Shown: positions 25,310 to 34,183 of the stretch, piece after piece
Position numbering within the stretch: the first letter of the stretch is position 1
How the letters are laid out: each line of letters begins with the position of its first letter
NCBI GenBank assembly: GCA_001724855.1
Contig: MEED01000017.1
Span: 1-64,000, forward strand
Source: Lautropia sp. SCN 69-89
Lineage (GTDB): Bacteria > Pseudomonadota > Gammaproteobacteria > Burkholderiales > Burkholderiaceae_E
Direction: 5' to 3'
DNA: 64,000 bases
Translations under genes and position numbers: made by a program
Notes under the pieces: model-generated
Seen by the model: only the letters and a program-made list of their open reading frames with translations
What the model was told of the DNA's origin: nothing
Database searches by the model: none

Positions 25310-28300
25310 CCCTGCTCCTCGCCGCGCGACTGCAGCACGATGTCGTCGAGGATCGGGCGGTAGACGCGCTCGCCGAGCGCCAGCACTGCCTCGACGTCGG
25401 GCTCGGCGTCGCGCAGCAGCGCGACCGCCGCCGGCCGCGCGAGTTCGGGCGCGGGTCCGCCGAAACCGGTGCCGACGAGCGTGGCGCGCGCACGCTCGCG
25501 GGCCGCCGCCTCGCGCGCCTCGGGCGAACGCGGCGCGCCCCCGCGCGGCGGCACCGCCAGCGTCAGCGCGTAGCGAAGCCACCCGCGCGGGAACAGCGCC
25601 AGCGGCTCGCTGCCGATGCGCCGCGCCCACGCGAGGGCGTGGCGCAGGCTGCGCTGCGGATCCGAACAGTGCAACTCGACGAGCCAGTCGGGCGAGAGCA
25701 GTCGCGCCGGCGCACCGCCACGCGCCTCGCGCCATAGCGCAGCACGCAGCCATGCGTCGATCAATGCGTGCGCACCCAGCGGAAACGCGGTGACGAACAC
25801 CGGCGCATCGTCGGCGCCGAGCATCGGCGCGGCAGCGACGATGCGCACGTCGTCGAGCGTCGCCACGACCGGGGCCGCGGCGCGGATCACGGGTTTCGCT
25901 GCGTCGACCAGCGCGCGCGCGCGCCGCACGATCGATTCGGCCTGGCTGCGGCCGGGTTCGCCTGCCGCGGTGGGCGGCGCGATCGCGAACTCCTCGGCGA
26001 GGCGCCGCGCGTCTTCGCCGGCCAGCAGGCGGTCGACGCAGGATTGCACCAGCGCGCGATCGTCGCCTGCGATCCACAACGGCTCGGTGTCGTCGGGCGG
26101 CGGCCGCTCGCGCAGCAGGCGCACGCCGAGCGCCTCGCGCAGCCAGCTGGCCGGCGGATCGGCCAGGGCATCGCGCAGCGCCTCCACCGCAATCGTTGCC
26201 GCCTGCGGCGGCGCGACCACGGCCGGGCGATCGGCGGCGCAGGCCGCCTCCAGGTCGACGAGTGCGCCGATGGCCGGCGCGCGTGCCGGCAGCGGCCGCG
26301 CGAGCTCGCGCGCGGCGGCCAGCCACTCCTGCGCGTAGCTGCCGTCGGCGGCGAAGCTGCGCGCCGAAAACGGATGCAGTGGATACTCGATCAGCGCCGG
26401 TGCGCCGGCAGAGTCGGGATGGCGCCGGCGCGGGGTCTCGAACGCAGCGCCGGCCGCAGCCGGATCGAGCCGCGCCGACAGGTAAGCGAGCAGCTCATCG
26501 ACCAGCGGCGACGGATTCAGCGGCGTGTCGTCGCGCGCATTGCGGCTGCGGCACAGCACGAGCAGCCGGTCGCGCGCGGCGAGCACGGCGTCGAGGAACA
26601 GGCCGCGGTCGTCGATCCGCGCGAGCCGGTCGCCGAAGCGCGGCGCGCGGCGCATCAGGTCGAACTCGTCGCGGGCGCCCTTGCGCGGAAACGCGCCTTC
26701 GTCCATGCCGAACAGGCAGACGACGCGAAACGGCACACCGGGCAGGCTGCCCAGCGGGCACACGGTGACCGCGCCCGAAGGCATCGCGGCGCTGGCGCCG
26801 TGCGCGAGCGCATCGGCGAAGGCGTGCTCGAACGCCGCGCCGTCGAGCGCCGCAGCCGGCATGCCGGCCGCGCTCGCCAGCAGGTCGGAGAGCGCATCGC
26901 GCGTGCGCTGCAGGCCGGGCGCGTGCTCACGCACCTCGCCGAACACCGCTTCGAGCGCATCGCCGAGCGCGGCGCACCAGTCGGCGAGCGGCCTCGGCGA
27001 ACGCGCCGCGGCGTGCAGCGTCGCCAGCGCGTCGCCCGCCGGCAGCCAGGCGTCGAGGATGCGCGCGCGCGTGCCCTGCGCGCCGGGCACCGCCAGCACG
27101 TCGCCCACCGCCTGCTGCGCGCCCAGCGCCGCCCCCGCGAGCAGCCGGTCGATCGCCGCGCGCAGGCTGTGCTTGGGCGAGCCGTCTTCCTCGTCGAGCC
27201 CGCGGCGCGCGCCGGCTGCCTCGAACCAGCGCGCCAGCAGCTCGACCTCCGGGGCGTCCAGCGCGAGCGCCTCCATCACCGCGGGATTGCGCATCCAGGC
27301 GTCGAGCTCGGGCGCTGCGAGCGGGCGCAGCGCCATCGCGAGCAGTTGCTGCACCGCTGCGACCAGCGGGTCGGCGCGCGGCGCGCGGCCGCTGATCGCG
27401 AACGGAATCCGCCGCCCCTCGGGCTGGCTGTCGAACACGCCCTCGATCGCGGCGGCCGCGGCCTCGACGTCGGCGCAATAGACGACGACCTCGGAGGGCG
27501 CGAGTCGCGGCAGGGTCTCGAAGCACTCGAGCAGCCGCTCGTGCAGGATCTCGGCCTGGCGCACCGCCCCGTGCGCGCCCAGCACCGCAATCGAGCCGTC
27601 GTCGCGCGCGAGCCCGCGCCACGGTTCGTCGCTGCGCAGGAACACCGCCGCCTGCAGCGCCTGGAGCGTCCCGGCCGGCGCTGCCTGAACGTCGTCGCCG
27701 AACGGCCAGGCTTCGTCGCGGCCCGGCGCATCGGCCTGCACGCCGAAGCGCTCTTCGAGCGACAGCACCTGCGCGACGAAGTCGCGCTGCGCCCTGCCCC
27801 AGTTGCCGAGCAGCGACGGCTCGCCCTCGTAGAGCCAGGCGACGTCGGGCCGCTGCTCGCGAATCGCCGCGAGGCTGCGCGAATCGAGCATGTCGGTCCA
27901 CAGCTCGCGACACGGATCGGGCGCGAACAGCGACACGTCGATCGACGCCGACAGCTGGCCGAACAGCGCGAACTGCTCGGGCGAGAGGTCGAGGCGCCCG
28001 AACAGTGCCACGCGCGAGGCACCGAGCGCGCGTCGCACGAGCCCGTCGTCCGCGGCGAGCAGGCGCGCGAACTGGTCGTACGGATGCTCGTCGCGCACGT
28101 CGGGGAGCCGCTCGAGCAGGCGCTGCCACAGCCAGCGCTGCCAGGGCTCGTGCGCGCCCAGCGGCCGCTCGCTGCCGGCCCACTGGCCGCGCTGCCAGCG
28201 CGCGAGCCAGTCGCGGCGGTACGCGAGATAGCGATCGAAGCACGCAGCCAGCCCGTCGGCCAGTGCCAGCCGCGCGAGCGACCCCTCCTCGCGTAGCCGC

Positions 28301-28698
28301 TTGCGCACCAACGCGAACTCCGGGCGCTGCGGCAGCTCGTCGAGCAACTGCATCAGCAGCCAGCGAACGCGCGCCGGCTCGAACGGCGATCGCTCCGGCA
28401 GCCCGCGCAGCGTCGCGCGCATCGTGCGCCACAGCCAGCGGCCAGCGAACTCCGGCTGCAGCCGGGTGCTGATCCCGTGCTGTTCGGCGTCGCGGCGCTG
28501 CAACCAGCGGCCCACGCCGACGCTGGGCACGATCACTGTGCGCTCGGCCAGCGGGTCGGCCGTGCCCTCGCGTTCGCCAGTCGTTTCCCCGCGGTCTGCG
28601 CCGTGGCCGCAGGCCGCGTCCGGCGCCTCGTCGAGCGAATCGAGCAGCGCGTCGGCGAGCCGATCGAAGCGGTGGTCGAAGCGGATGCGCAGCGCCAC
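25306..28698 (-). CDS. recC: RecBCD subunit RecC
   Basis: The 1130-residue protein has the RecC layout of inactive helicase and nuclease domains. Its N-terminal part has VPSVGVGRWLQRRDAEQHGIS and PELLARWFEAAG-like segments typical of RecC, and its length is close to E. coli RecC. RecC recognises Chi. It starts with GTG 6 bases after the DUF924 stop and ends with an ATGA overlap with recB. The order recC-recB-recD is tight; the upstream partner is a wax ester synthase gene, an unusual operon mate. Confidence 0.93.
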   Translation of the reverse strand: MALRIRFDHRFDRLADALLDSLDEAPDAACGHGADRGETTGEREGTADPLAERTVIVPSVGVGRWLQRRDAEQHGISTRLQPEFAGRWLWRTMRATLRGLPERSPFEPARVRWLLMQLLDELPQRPEFALVRKRLREEGSLARLALADGLAACFDRYLAYRRDWLARWQRGQWAGSERPLGAHEPWQRWLWQRLLERLPDVRDEHPYDQFARLLAADDGLVRRALGASRVALFGRLDLSPEQFALFGQLSASIDVSLFAPDPCRELWTDMLDSRSLAAIREQRPDVAWLYEGEPSLLGNWGRAQRDFVAQVLSLEERFGVQADAPGRDEAWPFGDDVQAAPAGTLQALQAAVFLRSDEPWRGLARDDGSIAVLGAHGAVRQAEILHERLLECFETLPRLAPSEVVVYCADVEAAAAAIEGVFDSQPEGRRIPFAISGRAPRADPLVAAVQQLLAMALRPLAAPELDAWMRNPAVMEALALDAPEVELLARWFEAAGARRGLDEEDGSPKHSLRAAIDRLLAGAALGAQQAVGDVLAVPGAQGTRARILDAWLPAGDALATLHAAARSPRPLADWCAALGDALEAVFGEVREHAPGLQRTRDALSDLLASAAGMPAAALDGAAFEHAFADALAHGASAAMPSGAVTVCPLGSLPGVPFRVVCLFGMDEGAFPRKGARDEFDLMRRAPRFGDRLARIDDRGLFLDAVLAARDRLLVLCRSRNARDDTPLNPSPLVDELLAYLSARLDPAAAGAAFETPRRRHPDSAGAPALIEYPLHPFSARSFAADGSYAQEWLAAARELARPLPARAPAIGALVDLEAACAADRPAVVAPPQAATIAVEALRDALADPPASWLREALGVRLLRERPPPDDTEPLWIAGDDRALVQSCVDRLLAGEDARRLAEEFAIAPPTAAGEPGRSQAESIVRRARALVDAAKPVIRAAAPVVATLDDVRIVAAAPMLGADDAPVFVTAFPLGAHALIDAWLRAALWREARGGAPARLLSPDWLVELHCSDPQRSLRHALAWARRIGSEPLALFPRGWLRYALTLAVPPRGGAPRSPEAREAAARERARATLVGTGFGGPAPELARPAAVALLRDAEPDVEAVLALGERVYRPILDDIVLQSRGEEQG

Positions 28699-28704
28699 CG
28701 CGGC

Positions 28705-29298
28705 TCAGAATCGCGAGCCGGGCTCGCGCAGGAACGCTTCCTCGGCAGGCGTCGATTCGCGCCCGAGGATCGTGTTGCGGTGGGGGTAACGTCCGAAGCG
28801 CTCGACGACCTCGTAGTGGCGCACGGCCCAGGGCCACGCGCCGCCGGCCAGCGGATCGTCGCGCAACTGCCCGAACAGGCGCAGCGACTCGCGCTGGTCG
28901 TCGAGCGACTCGGAGTGCTCGAACGGCAGGTAGCAGAACCAGCGCAGCAGAGGATCGTAGCGAAGGTCCCAGCCTTCGGCGACGATGCGGCGCGCCGCCG
29001 CGAGCGCAGCCGCGTCGCCGGCGAACATCTTCGGGGTGTCGCGAAACACGTTGCGCGTGAACTGGTCGAGCACGATGACCAGCGCGGGCGCGGTATCCGG
29101 GTCGAGTGCCCAGTGCTCGCAGCCGCCGGCCAGCGCGCGCTCGATCAGCGCGCCGAAGGCGTCGCGGATGTCCTGGTCGAAGACGGGGTCCTTGCCGAAC
29201 CACTGGCTGCGTACCCGACCGCGCTCGCCGCCGTCGGGCCCGTCGAACCAGAACGCGAGCACGCGCTGCGCCTGCACGTCGCCGGCCTTCAACTGCAT
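28705..29298 (-). CDS. DUF924 family protein
   Basis: The 197-residue helical protein has the DUF924 landmarks VLAFWFDG, SQWFGKDPVFD, LVIVLDQFTRNVFRDTPKMFAGD and WFCYLPFEHSESL. The fold is TPR-like in this family; the function is unknown. ATG at 29298 lies inside the last codons of the WS/DGAT gene (10-base overlap), and recC starts 6 bases after its stop, so it links the two. Confidence 0.88.
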   Translation of the reverse strand: MQLKAGDVQAQRVLAFWFDGPDGGERGRVRSQWFGKDPVFDQDIRDAFGALIERALAGGCEHWALDPDTAPALVIVLDQFTRNVFRDTPKMFAGDAAALAAARRIVAEGWDLRYDPLLRWFCYLPFEHSESLDDQRESLRLFGQLRDDPLAGGAWPWAVRHYEVVERFGRYPHRNTILGRESTPAEEAFLREPGSRF

Positions 29299-30749
29299 GC
29301 GGCGTCCATCAGCAGCGCGTGCTCGAGCTCGCCCGGCTCGAGCTCGCGTCCCAGCAGGAAACCGTTGGGCAGCATCGCCAGCGCCAGCACCAGCCGCTCG
29401 AACTCGGGCGCGAAGCCGTCGATGATCGCCTGCGGATCGGGGCACAGCGCGGTGTCGCTCATCACGCCGAACTGCACGCCGCCCGCGTAGGACAGGATCG
29501 ACACGCCGATGCCGATGTCGCCCGATTGCGGCACCCAGAACATCATCCGCGACAGCGGCACGCCGGCCATGCTGATCGTCTCGGCGGGCCCGGGCACGTT
29601 GGTCATCACCGCGCTGCCCTTGTTGCCGAGGTATTCGAGGATCTGCGTCTGCAGCAGCTGCGGCAGCATGCCCGCCGCGCCGAGCATCACGTAGGCGATG
29701 ATCGGCTGGTAGCCCTCCTTCAGCTCGCGCATGCGCCGGCGCACTTCGCTCACCCTGGCGATCGGATTGGCGATGCCCACCGGCAGGCACAGCGGCACCA
29801 GGCCGAAGCGGTTGCCGAGCTCGTGGATCGGCTCCGACGCGGGGCGCAGGTTCACCGGCACCATCGCGCGAATTTCGCAGTCTTCGGCAACCTCGTCGCC
29901 GCGACCGAGCAGGTAGTGCCGCAGCGCGCCGGCCACGCACGACAGCAGCACGTCGTTCACCGACGCGCCCATCCCCTTGCAGACGGCCTTCACCTCGTCG
30001 AGCGGCAGCGGGTCGTTCCACGCGAACGCCTTGTGCCCGCTCGGCGTGCCCTTGAGCCGCGTGTGCGTGTCGTCGGACATCAGCAGGATGGCGAGCGTGT
30101 CGCGCAGCACCCGGCCGCCCGCCTGCGCGTAATCGCCCAGCCGGTCGGGGTGCGCAACCGCGTCGAGCGACTTTGCCACCACCGTTCCGGTGGCGTCGAT
30201 CGCGGCGACCGTGCCCCGGGTGAGTGGCTTCAGCCACGGCTCCCACGGATTCGACCCGAGTTCGGTGTCCTCGTCACCGCGCGGCGGCGCTTCGTGCGCG
30301 CTGGCATCGGTGAGCGAAAGCATCACCCGCACCAGCGCGATGCCGTCGGCGATGCAGTGATGCATCCGCGTGACCATCGCACTGGTGCCGTTGTAGTTCT
30401 CGACCAGGTGGAACTGCCACAGCGGATGCGCCGGATCGAGCGGCTGGTTGGCCAGCCGCGCAGTGAGGCGCTGCAACTCGCGGTCACCGCCGGAGGGCAG
30501 CTTCATGCGCTTCAGGTGGCGCTCGAGCCGGAAGCGTTCGTCGTCGACCCAGTAGTGGCCCGTGGCGTCGGATTCGACGCGCTGGCGAAAGCGCGCGAAC
30601 TTCAGCAGCCGCTGCTCGAGCAGCCGCGCCATGTCGTCGCGCGAGACCCGCCGCGCGAACACGAAGACGCCGACGATCATCATGAGATTGCGCGAGCTGT
30701 CCATGCGCAACCACGCGGTGTCGACGCTGGACATCCTCTCGCGGGCCAT
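29289..30749 (-). CDS. Wax ester synthase/diacylglycerol acyltransferase (WS/DGAT)
   Basis: The 486-residue protein carries the active-site motif HHCIADG (His130, His131, Asp135) in RMHHCIADGIALV, and the family elements MDSSRNLMMIVGVFVF near the N-terminus and NVPGPAE and the C-terminal LSYAGGVQFGVMSD. WS/DGAT joins fatty alcohols or diacylglycerol to acyl-CoA, making wax esters or triacylglycerol. ATG at 30749 follows a strong GGAGGA site. A divergent acyl-CoA-binding protein gene starts 76 bases away, and the acyl-CoA reductase that would make the alcohol is encoded about 16 kb away. It is expected at lipid bodies or the inner membrane. Confidence 0.93.
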   Translation of the reverse strand: MARERMSSVDTAWLRMDSSRNLMMIVGVFVFARRVSRDDMARLLEQRLLKFARFRQRVESDATGHYWVDDERFRLERHLKRMKLPSGGDRELQRLTARLANQPLDPAHPLWQFHLVENYNGTSAMVTRMHHCIADGIALVRVMLSLTDASAHEAPPRGDEDTELGSNPWEPWLKPLTRGTVAAIDATGTVVAKSLDAVAHPDRLGDYAQAGGRVLRDTLAILLMSDDTHTRLKGTPSGHKAFAWNDPLPLDEVKAVCKGMGASVNDVLLSCVAGALRHYLLGRGDEVAEDCEIRAMVPVNLRPASEPIHELGNRFGLVPLCLPVGIANPIARVSEVRRRMRELKEGYQPIIAYVMLGAAGMLPQLLQTQILEYLGNKGSAVMTNVPGPAETISMAGVPLSRMMFWVPQSGDIGIGVSILSYAGGVQFGVMSDTALCPDPQAIIDGFAPEFERLVLALAMLPNGFLLGRELEPGELEHALLMDAACS

Positions 30750-30788
30750 GATTCCTCCGGGTGCGCGGCGAAATGGCCGCCAGGGCGT

Positions 30789-30797
30789 TGCTATGAT
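30789..30797 (+). promoter_or_regulatory. Extended -10 promoter of the acyl-CoA-binding protein gene
   Basis: TG-C-TATGAT (30789-30797) matches the extended -10 consensus; no good -35 box lies 17 bases upstream. Transcription would start near 30804, just before the ribosome site. The divergent WS/DGAT gene shares the same 76-base gap, and the two ribosome sites are nearly identical (GGAGGAATC). Confidence 0.45.
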
Positions 30798-30825
30798 ACT
30801 TGGCGGACAACCCGAGGAGGAATCC

Positions 30826-31083
30826 ATGAGCGACCTGAGCACCCGGTTCGAGCAAGCGGTAGCCGAATCCAAGACGCTGCCCGAGCGCCCCGACAACATG
30901 ACGCTGCTCAAGCTCTATGCGCTGTACAAGCAGGCGAGCGCGGGCGACGTGGAAGGCAAGCGGCCGGGCTTCACCGACATGGTGGGGCGGGCGAAGTGGG
31001 ATGCGTGGAACGAGTTGAAGGGGACGGGGCGCGACGCGGCGATGGAGCAGTACGTCGCGCTGGTCGAGGACCTGAAAGGCTGA
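30826..31083 (+). CDS. Acyl-CoA-binding protein (ACBP)
   Basis: The 85-residue protein has the ACBP signature LPERPDNMTLLKLYALYKQASAGDVEGKRPGFTDMVGRAKWDAWNELKG, split over residues 18-66, and the length of the single-domain family. It binds long-chain acyl-CoA in the cytoplasm. Its position, divergent from the wax ester synthase, suggests it pools or delivers acyl-CoA to that enzyme. ACBP is common in eukaryotes and present only in some bacteria. A strong AGGAGG site precedes the ATG. Confidence 0.93.
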   Translation: MSDLSTRFEQAVAESKTLPERPDNMTLLKLYALYKQASAGDVEGKRPGFTDMVGRAKWDAWNELKGTGRDAAMEQYVALVEDLKG

Positions 31084-31094
31084 AGGTCGGCGCG

Positions 31095-31463
31095 TCGCGG
31101 CAGTCGGCAGCGAGTCGGGGTCGGGCACGCGGGGTTGGGGCTGTGCGCGGTTGGGGCTACGCCGGGTTGGGGCTGCGCCGGACGCGGCGGTGACCGCAGC
31201 GGTCGGTGCTGCGCACCGACTTCCCTCCGCTGCTCGTCCCGGGGTCGTGCGGCGCAACTCGCTACGCTCGCTTCGCGAGCTGCGCTCAGACAGAGCGCCG
31301 CAAGTCAGAAGTACGAAGCGCGCTTCGCGCGCCGACCCCGGGACTGCGCTGCTCGGCGCCGCAGACACCGCCGCGTCCGGCGCAGCCCCAACCCGGCGTA
31401 GCCCCAACCGCGCACAGCCCCAACCCCGCGTGCCCGACCCCGACTCGCTGCCGCCTGCCGCGA
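31095..31463. repeat. Giant inverted repeat, 98-bp arms, between convergent genes
   Basis: Arms 31095-31192 and 31366-31463 pair over 98 bases with one mismatch (31104 against 31454). Each arm contains three tandem 16-base units of the form GGTTGGGGCTnnGCnG. The 173-base centre has further hairpins, such as gtcggtgc/gcaccgac and gcgcgcttcgcgcgc. The element lies between the end of the ACBP gene and the end of the opposing antiporter gene. Open frames in it are by-products of the repeat. Bases 31464-31631 after it show no gene or signal I can support. Confidence 0.9.
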
Positions 31464-31631
31464 TGGCAAGGTAACTGGTGTTCGATCCAACGACGGTCGT
31501 CTTGCTCACAGACGCCGCTCGACGGCCGAACATCGCCAGCAACCACGACGACGCTGCGTGCACGCGTGGCGACTTTGCCCGCGCACGCCGCCACGCTGCC
31601 TGCAAAGGCGTGGGCCGGGGAGCGCAGCGGC

Positions 31632-32888
31632 TCAGATGGCCCGGAACGCGGCGATCGCGACCAGCGTGGGGATCGCGGCAGCGGCGAGCAGGCCGAGGGG
31701 GCTGATTTCCTCGTGTTCGAAGTTGCCCTTGAGGATCGAGTAGCCGGCCGGGTTCGGTGCGTTGGCGATCACCGTGAGGCCGCCGCCGGTGACGGCGCCG
31801 GCGACGAGCGAGTACTTGAACTCGTCGGTGAGGCCCTGCACCAGTGAGCCCAGGTAGGTGAGCGCGGCGTTGTCGGTGATTGCCGTGAGCGCGGTCGCGC
31901 CGTAATAGACGGCGGTCGGGCTCATCCGCTCGAGCAGCGGCTGCAGCCACCACTGCTGCTGCCCGCCCAGCACGACCAGGCCGGCGAGGAAGAAGGCCAC
32001 CAGCAGCCCTTCGCGCAGGATCAGGCGATCCTGGTGACGGCTATAGCCGTGGGCCACGCCGAGGAAGAACAGGAACAGGCCCATGAACACCACCGCGTGG
32101 TGCGCGAACACCACCACGCCTGCGAGAAACAGCAGGTGCACGATGATCAGCGCCGGCGGCACCGGCTCGGCGGCCGGCCCCGCGTTACCGGCGAGGTTGC
32201 GCAGCTCGCCGCGAAACAGCAGCGTGACCCCCAGCGCGTTGACGACCACCGCCAGCGCCGAGCGCCAGCCGAAGTGGGTGAGCATGTGGGCGAGATCCCA
32301 GTTCCAGGTGCCCGCCACCATCAGCACCGGAGGCGCCGCGTACGGCGTGAGCGTGCCGCCGATCGAGACGTTGACGAACAGCACGCCGATCGTCGCGTAC
32401 CTGAGCCTCGACGACAGTCCTTGCGAGTAGAAGCGGTCGCGCAGCAGCAGCGCGGCCAGCGTCATCGCAGCCGGCTCGGTGATGAACGAGCCGAGCAGCG
32501 GGATCAGCGACAGCCCCAGGAAATAGGTGGCCATCGAGGCCGGCATCGGCATCAGGCGCGCGGCGAACTGCACGCAGGCCAGCGCGAGGCGCAGGATCGG
32601 CCGGCTCGCGGCGACCACCATGATCACGAAGACGAACATCGGCTCGGTGTAGTTGCGCGATTCGAGATAATGCAGCGCCTGCCCGCCGCCACCGACGAGC
32701 GCCATCCAGGCGATGAGCACCATCGCCCAGAAGCCGAAGACCACTTCGACCTCGCCGAGCAGGTGCCAGATTCCGGCGTGCGCCGGCTGCGCGTGCGCCA
32801 GCCGCTCGAAGAACTTGGCCGAGAAGGTGTGCGTGACGGCGATCGCGAAGAGGATCGCGCCGCCGAACTGGATCGCTGTAGGTGTCAA
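31632..32888 (-). CDS. Putative Na+/H+ antiporter, membrane protein
   Basis: The 418-residue protein has about ten to eleven hydrophobic helices and the conserved blocks TEPAAMTLAALLLRDRF, IGGTLTPYAAPPVLMVAG and TDNAALTYLGSLVQG. These resemble the family of putative Na+/H+ antiporters related to the ion transporter superfamily. The helix breaks with Asn/Asp (TDNAALTYLG, VIANAPNPAG) are typical ion-binding regions. Transported ion is inferred. It is last of a minus-strand run that follows pncB, 22 bases after the PHA-system gene. Confidence 0.78.
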   Translation of the reverse strand: MTPTAIQFGGAILFAIAVTHTFSAKFFERLAHAQPAHAGIWHLLGEVEVVFGFWAMVLIAWMALVGGGGQALHYLESRNYTEPMFVFVIMVVAASRPILRLALACVQFAARLMPMPASMATYFLGLSLIPLLGSFITEPAAMTLAALLLRDRFYSQGLSSRLRYATIGVLFVNVSIGGTLTPYAAPPVLMVAGTWNWDLAHMLTHFGWRSALAVVVNALGVTLLFRGELRNLAGNAGPAAEPVPPALIIVHLLFLAGVVVFAHHAVVFMGLFLFFLGVAHGYSRHQDRLILREGLLVAFFLAGLVVLGGQQQWWLQPLLERMSPTAVYYGATALTAITDNAALTYLGSLVQGLTDEFKYSLVAGAVTGGGLTVIANAPNPAGYSILKGNFEHEEISPLGLLAAAAIPTLVAIAAFRAI

Positions 32889-32910
32889 GGCAGGCTCGCG
32901 AAGGGCGGGT

Positions 32911-33186
32911 TCAGGCGAAGTAGCGGTCGAAGTCCTTCTGCAGCCGCTCCTCGATGCGCGGCTTGAACGCGGACAGCAGCAATCCGAGCTTTGCGTCGAG
33001 AACGACGCGGTCCTTCGACACGGTGAGGCTGCCCGAGACGCCCGCGCGCGAGAAGCGCAGCGCGTTGCCGTCCCATTCGCTCTCGATGTCGAACGATTCG
33101 GCCATGTCGTCGGCGACCTTCTGCGCCGCCTCGCGCGCCTTCTTCAGGCCCAGCGCGTGCTTGCGCTCGAGGTGGATGTCCGACAT
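32911..33186 (-). CDS. Polyhydroxyalkanoic acid system family protein
   Basis: The 91-residue protein starts MSDIHLERKHALGLKKAREAAQKVADDMA and continues with YxxxW-like SEWDGNALRFSRAGVSGSLTV, the pattern of the small PHA-system (PHA_gran_rgn) family. Its members are found near PHA granule genes; their biochemical role is not defined. ATG at 33186 fits the family N-terminus; upstream in-frame sequence belongs to the antisense of the next gene. It lies 14 bases after the 2-hydroxyacid dehydrogenase gene. Confidence 0.85.
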   Translation of the reverse strand: MSDIHLERKHALGLKKAREAAQKVADDMAESFDIESEWDGNALRFSRAGVSGSLTVSKDRVVLDAKLGLLLSAFKPRIEERLQKDFDRYFA

Positions 33187-33200
33187 CGCCGCCCGGCCGC

Positions 33201-34166
33201 TCAGCCCGCCGCCACCGGCGTGAGCAGCGCCGCGCCGGTGGCGAACGCGACCAGGTTGTCGGCCGCGAGCATCGCCATGCCCAGCCGCGAGCTGCGCGTG
33301 GCGCTGCCGATGTGCGGCGTGAGCACCACGTTGGGCACCGTGAGCAGGCCCGGGTTCAACGCCGGCTCGTTCTCGTAGACGTCGAGCCCCGCGGCGGCGA
33401 TGCGTCCGGCGCGCAGCGCCTCGACCAGCGCCGCGTCGTCGACGATCCCGCCGCGCGCCACGTTGACCAGCGTGGCGGTGGGCTTCATCGCGGCGAGCTC
33501 GCGCGCGCCGATCACGTGGTGCGTGGCCGCCGAATACGGCAGCACGAGCATCACGTGGTCGGCCTCGCGCAGCAACTCGTCGAGGTCGACGCGGCGCGCG
33601 CCGAGTTCGGCCTCGTTGGCGGCACGGCTGCGGTTGTGGTAGAGGATCTTCATCTGGAAGCCGCACGCGCGCCGCGCCACGGCCGAGCCGATGCGGCCCA
33701 TCCCGACGATGCCCAGCGTCGTGCCGTACACGTCGGCGCCCAGCCACTGGTCGAAGGCCCAGCGCCCCCACTTGCCGGCGCGCAGCCAGTGCTCGGATTC
33801 GCAGATACGGCGCGCGGTGGCCATCAACAGCGCCCAGGCGAGGTCGGCGGTGGCCTCGGTGAGCACGTCGGGCGTGTTGGTGACGGCCACGCCGCGCTCG
33901 GCACAGGCCGCGAGATCGACGTGGTTGTAGCCGACCGAGCCAGTGGCGACGATGCGAACGCGCGGGCAGGCGGCGAGCAGTTCGCGGTCGACGCGGTCGG
34001 TGGCGGTGACGAACAGCGCGTCGCGATCGGCAACGCGCGACAGCAGCGTATCCCGCTGCCAGTCTTCGTCTTCCTGGTTGGAGTCGATCTCGAAGTGCGG
34101 GGCCAGCCGCTCGAGAACTTCGGGGAACACCTTGCGGGTGATCAGGAGTCTGGGTCGCGCGTTCAT
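33201..34166 (-). CDS. D-2-hydroxyacid dehydrogenase (glyoxylate/hydroxypyruvate reductase type)
   Basis: The 321-residue protein has the NAD(P) motif LGIVGMGRIGSAVARRA and the catalytic triad elements Arg in VNVARGGIVDD, Glu in DVYENEP and His in LTPHIGSAT. This is the GhrB-like group reducing glyoxylate or hydroxypyruvate. ATG at 34166 is 17 bases after the pncB stop. Substrate is inferred from the family. It sits in a minus-strand run with pncB, a PHA-system gene and an antiporter. Confidence 0.88.
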   Translation of the reverse strand: MNARPRLLITRKVFPEVLERLAPHFEIDSNQEDEDWQRDTLLSRVADRDALFVTATDRVDRELLAACPRVRIVATGSVGYNHVDLAACAERGVAVTNTPDVLTEATADLAWALLMATARRICESEHWLRAGKWGRWAFDQWLGADVYGTTLGIVGMGRIGSAVARRACGFQMKILYHNRSRAANEAELGARRVDLDELLREADHVMLVLPYSAATHHVIGARELAAMKPTATLVNVARGGIVDDAALVEALRAGRIAAAGLDVYENEPALNPGLLTVPNVVLTPHIGSATRSSRLGMAMLAADNLVAFATGAALLTPVAAG

Positions 34167-34183
34167 CCGGCGGATTATAGCGA

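Noticed and set aside
31095-31192. Possible CRISPR array from the GGTTGGGGCT-type units
   Set aside because: Three 16-base units with no spacers, no leader and no cas genes; they are tandem units of an inverted-repeat arm.
31095-31463. Possible insertion sequence or MITE with terminal inverted repeats
   Set aside because: No transposase, no target-site duplication seen, and the arms make up over half of the element. It is recorded as an inverted repeat only.
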